Origin: RPRB01 sp035501615 | GTDB taxonomy: Bacteria > Myxococcota > Myxococcia > Myxococcales > Myxococcaceae | Length of the DNA: 30,823 bases | Assembly (NCBI GenBank): GCA_035501615.1 | Contig: DATJVY010000055.1 | Coordinates: 1 to 30,823, forward strand | Direction: 5' to 3' | The notes under the pieces: model-generated | What the model was told of the DNA's origin: nothing | What the model saw: only the letters and a program-made list of their open reading frames with translations | Database searches by the model: none | Made by a program: the position numbers and the translations under genes | Shown here: positions 30,501-30,823 of the stretch, one piece after another | Position numbering within the stretch: the first letter of the stretch is position 1 | Layout: each line of letters begins with the position of its first letter

Positions 30501-30823
30501 TCGATGCGCAGCGGCCGGCCGTAGAGCGGGCAGAACACGTCGACGATACCGCCGCGCGCCGAGAACGTTCCCAGGTCCTCCACCAGCGGAGAGGACTGGT
30601 AGCCCATCGCCGCCAGGCGCCGGAGGAACGCGTCGCGGTCGAGCTCCTGGCCGACGCCGACCATCTCGCTCAGCGTGTCGAGCACGTCCGGCGGCAGCAC
30701 CCGCTTGTGGAGCGCCCGCCAGCTCAGCACCAGCGCCGGGAAGCGCGTCCCCTGGCGGAGGTGGAAGAGCGCCCCGAGCCGCTCGGCGACCACCGCCGCG
30801 TCCGGCGTCAGCTCGTCCCAGGG
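27560..30823 (-). CDS. mfd: Transcription-repair coupling factor Mfd (N-terminus beyond the window)
   Basis: 1087 codons are visible; the frame is open to the right edge (PWDELTPDAAV before VAERLGALFHLRQG), so roughly the first 60-100 residues are missing. Mfd displaces stalled RNA polymerase and recruits UvrA to the lesion. Domains in order: UvrB-like N-terminal modules (DVFCPLYGRPLRIELFGDTVESLR), the CarD-like RNA polymerase-interaction domain (GDLIVHTDFGIGRYAGL, VYLPVSRM), the translocase with Walker A GDVGYGKTE, VPTTVLAQQHF, DEEQRFGVKHKE, TMTATPIPRTL, the second RecA domain (GQMREGQLEKAM, STTIIESGIDI, QLRGRVGRA), and the C-terminal TRCF domain. All motor motifs are intact. Other repair genes, lhr and ligD, are nearby but not in an operon with it. 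Confidence 0.96.
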   Translation of the reverse strand, partial: PWDELTPDAAVVAERLGALFHLRQGTRFPALVLSWRALHKRVLPPDVLDTLSEMVGVGQELDRDAFLRRLAAMGYQSSPLVEDLGTFSARGGIVDVFCPLYGRPLRIELFGDTVESLRLFDPATQRTAELLKEATLIPAREVLFTDATRPAAEAAARAAAERIDIPTSRLRETLDRIREGVPAYGMEALLPGFFRGGLATVLDYLPHWAREPLVYVDDPLGVSRAAEELRGEIDQVWAEAVARKDLALPPEEHFASDEALLEGLARFPVLEGGGLSLTASGAPVAFTFATTADLRQAILSHHGEEGALTPLVQRLERWREMRVTTAIACGSAGQVDRVKRLLLDRNVMVRAHAEPFADSPVLRDPSIWAHLFTGEVSHGFVDAAGGLAVLSDEEIFGARARRRVKARRSEQPFGAAFRELKEGDLIVHTDFGIGRYAGLTKMQVQGVPGDFLVLEYAGRDKVYLPVSRMRLIQKFTGGDPSKVALDKLGGTSWLRTKQRAKETLLKMAAELLRLYAARHAHPGFAFTEPDRYFRQFEADFEFDETPDQAKAIEDVLVDMQKPQPMDRLVCGDVGYGKTEVAMRAAFKATLDRKQVAVLVPTTVLAQQHFHTFRKRFADYPVSIEVVSSMRKPAEVREALRRAREGKLDILIGTHKLLGAEVAFKDLGLLVVDEEQRFGVKHKERIKQLRTQVDVLTMTATPIPRTLNMSMSGLRDMSIIATPPQDRRAIRTFVTRFDPPTIREAIVREIQRGGQVFFVHNRVQSIHSMERFLRELVPEATIGVAHGQMREGQLEKAMADFVDRKFQVLLSTTIIESGIDIASANTMVVNRADTFGLSQLYQLRGRVGRAKERAYAYLLVPARRAVTREAQRRLEVLQAFTELGAGFSIASHDLEIRGAGNLLGHDQSGTIAEIGFDLYTQLLEEAVAEMRGEPPRVEIEPEVTLPIPALIPDDYVPDVHQRLVLYKRFSSAGSADEVGDLRAELVDRFGELPDEVDALSELMLLKQEMRELRLRALESGAGRLVVTLGQDALLDGAKLAALVQRSKGVYRLTPDLKLVARRDGPDQPAALLGEAKKVLRDLVACATG

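Overview
This is a very GC-rich window (most third codon positions are G or C). It carries 20 confident or likely protein genes, one of them cut by the right edge, and one doubtful remnant. The Oar-like TonB-dependent receptor, several lipoproteins, a LigD ligase, a long-form Lhr helicase and a proline-rich surface protein suggest a Myxococcota or related deltaproteobacterial chromosome. That assignment is inference; there is no rRNA or other taxonomic marker here. I see no tRNA, rRNA, CRISPR array or phage module.

Layout. Positions 131-970: a regulator with two LuxR-type helix-turn-helix domains. 1415-5409: a TonB-dependent receptor and a cysteine-rich lipoprotein, probably one operon. 5738-8490: an ABC exporter ATPase and a permease fused to a CPBP protease domain, overlapping by 4 bases. 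8480-9961 (minus): an exported protein full of QYAPP-type repeats. 10182-10934 (minus): a PlsC-type acyltransferase. 11417-15733: an Lhr-type helicase. 15856-16767: a REP-associated tyrosine transposase (RAYT). 17083-20868 (minus): LigD, a DUF420 membrane protein and a single-domain response regulator. 21267-24465: HutF, an M20 deacylase and a DUF4336 protein, tightly coupled. 24452-25297 and 26060-26884 (minus): two lipoproteins. 27560-30823 (minus): mfd, lacking its N-terminus because of the window edge.

The most striking feature is a family of short palindromes scattered through the window: GAGGTG, a five-base loop, CACCTC, then GTTACG on one side. Twelve copies keep the GTTAC flank, and there are several partial ones. 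They lie on both sides of the RAYT gene, in most of the larger intergenic gaps, in an array of roughly 100-130 bp units near 25.5-25.9 kb, and once in frame inside the helicase gene. Read on the other strand each copy is GTAAC followed by a hairpin, which is the layout of REP sequences handled by RAYT enzymes (GTAG-type tetranucleotide plus imperfect hairpin). I interpret the window as holding a REP/RAYT system with its own REP family. The specific sequence and its partnership with this transposase are inferred from structure and proximity.

Other points of interest are the HutF/M20/DUF4336 operon, which may hold a substitute for the formylglutamate hydrolase step, a candidate operator with a 21-bp direct repeat upstream of hutF, the tandem-HTH LuxR protein, and a possible gene remnant behind mfd.
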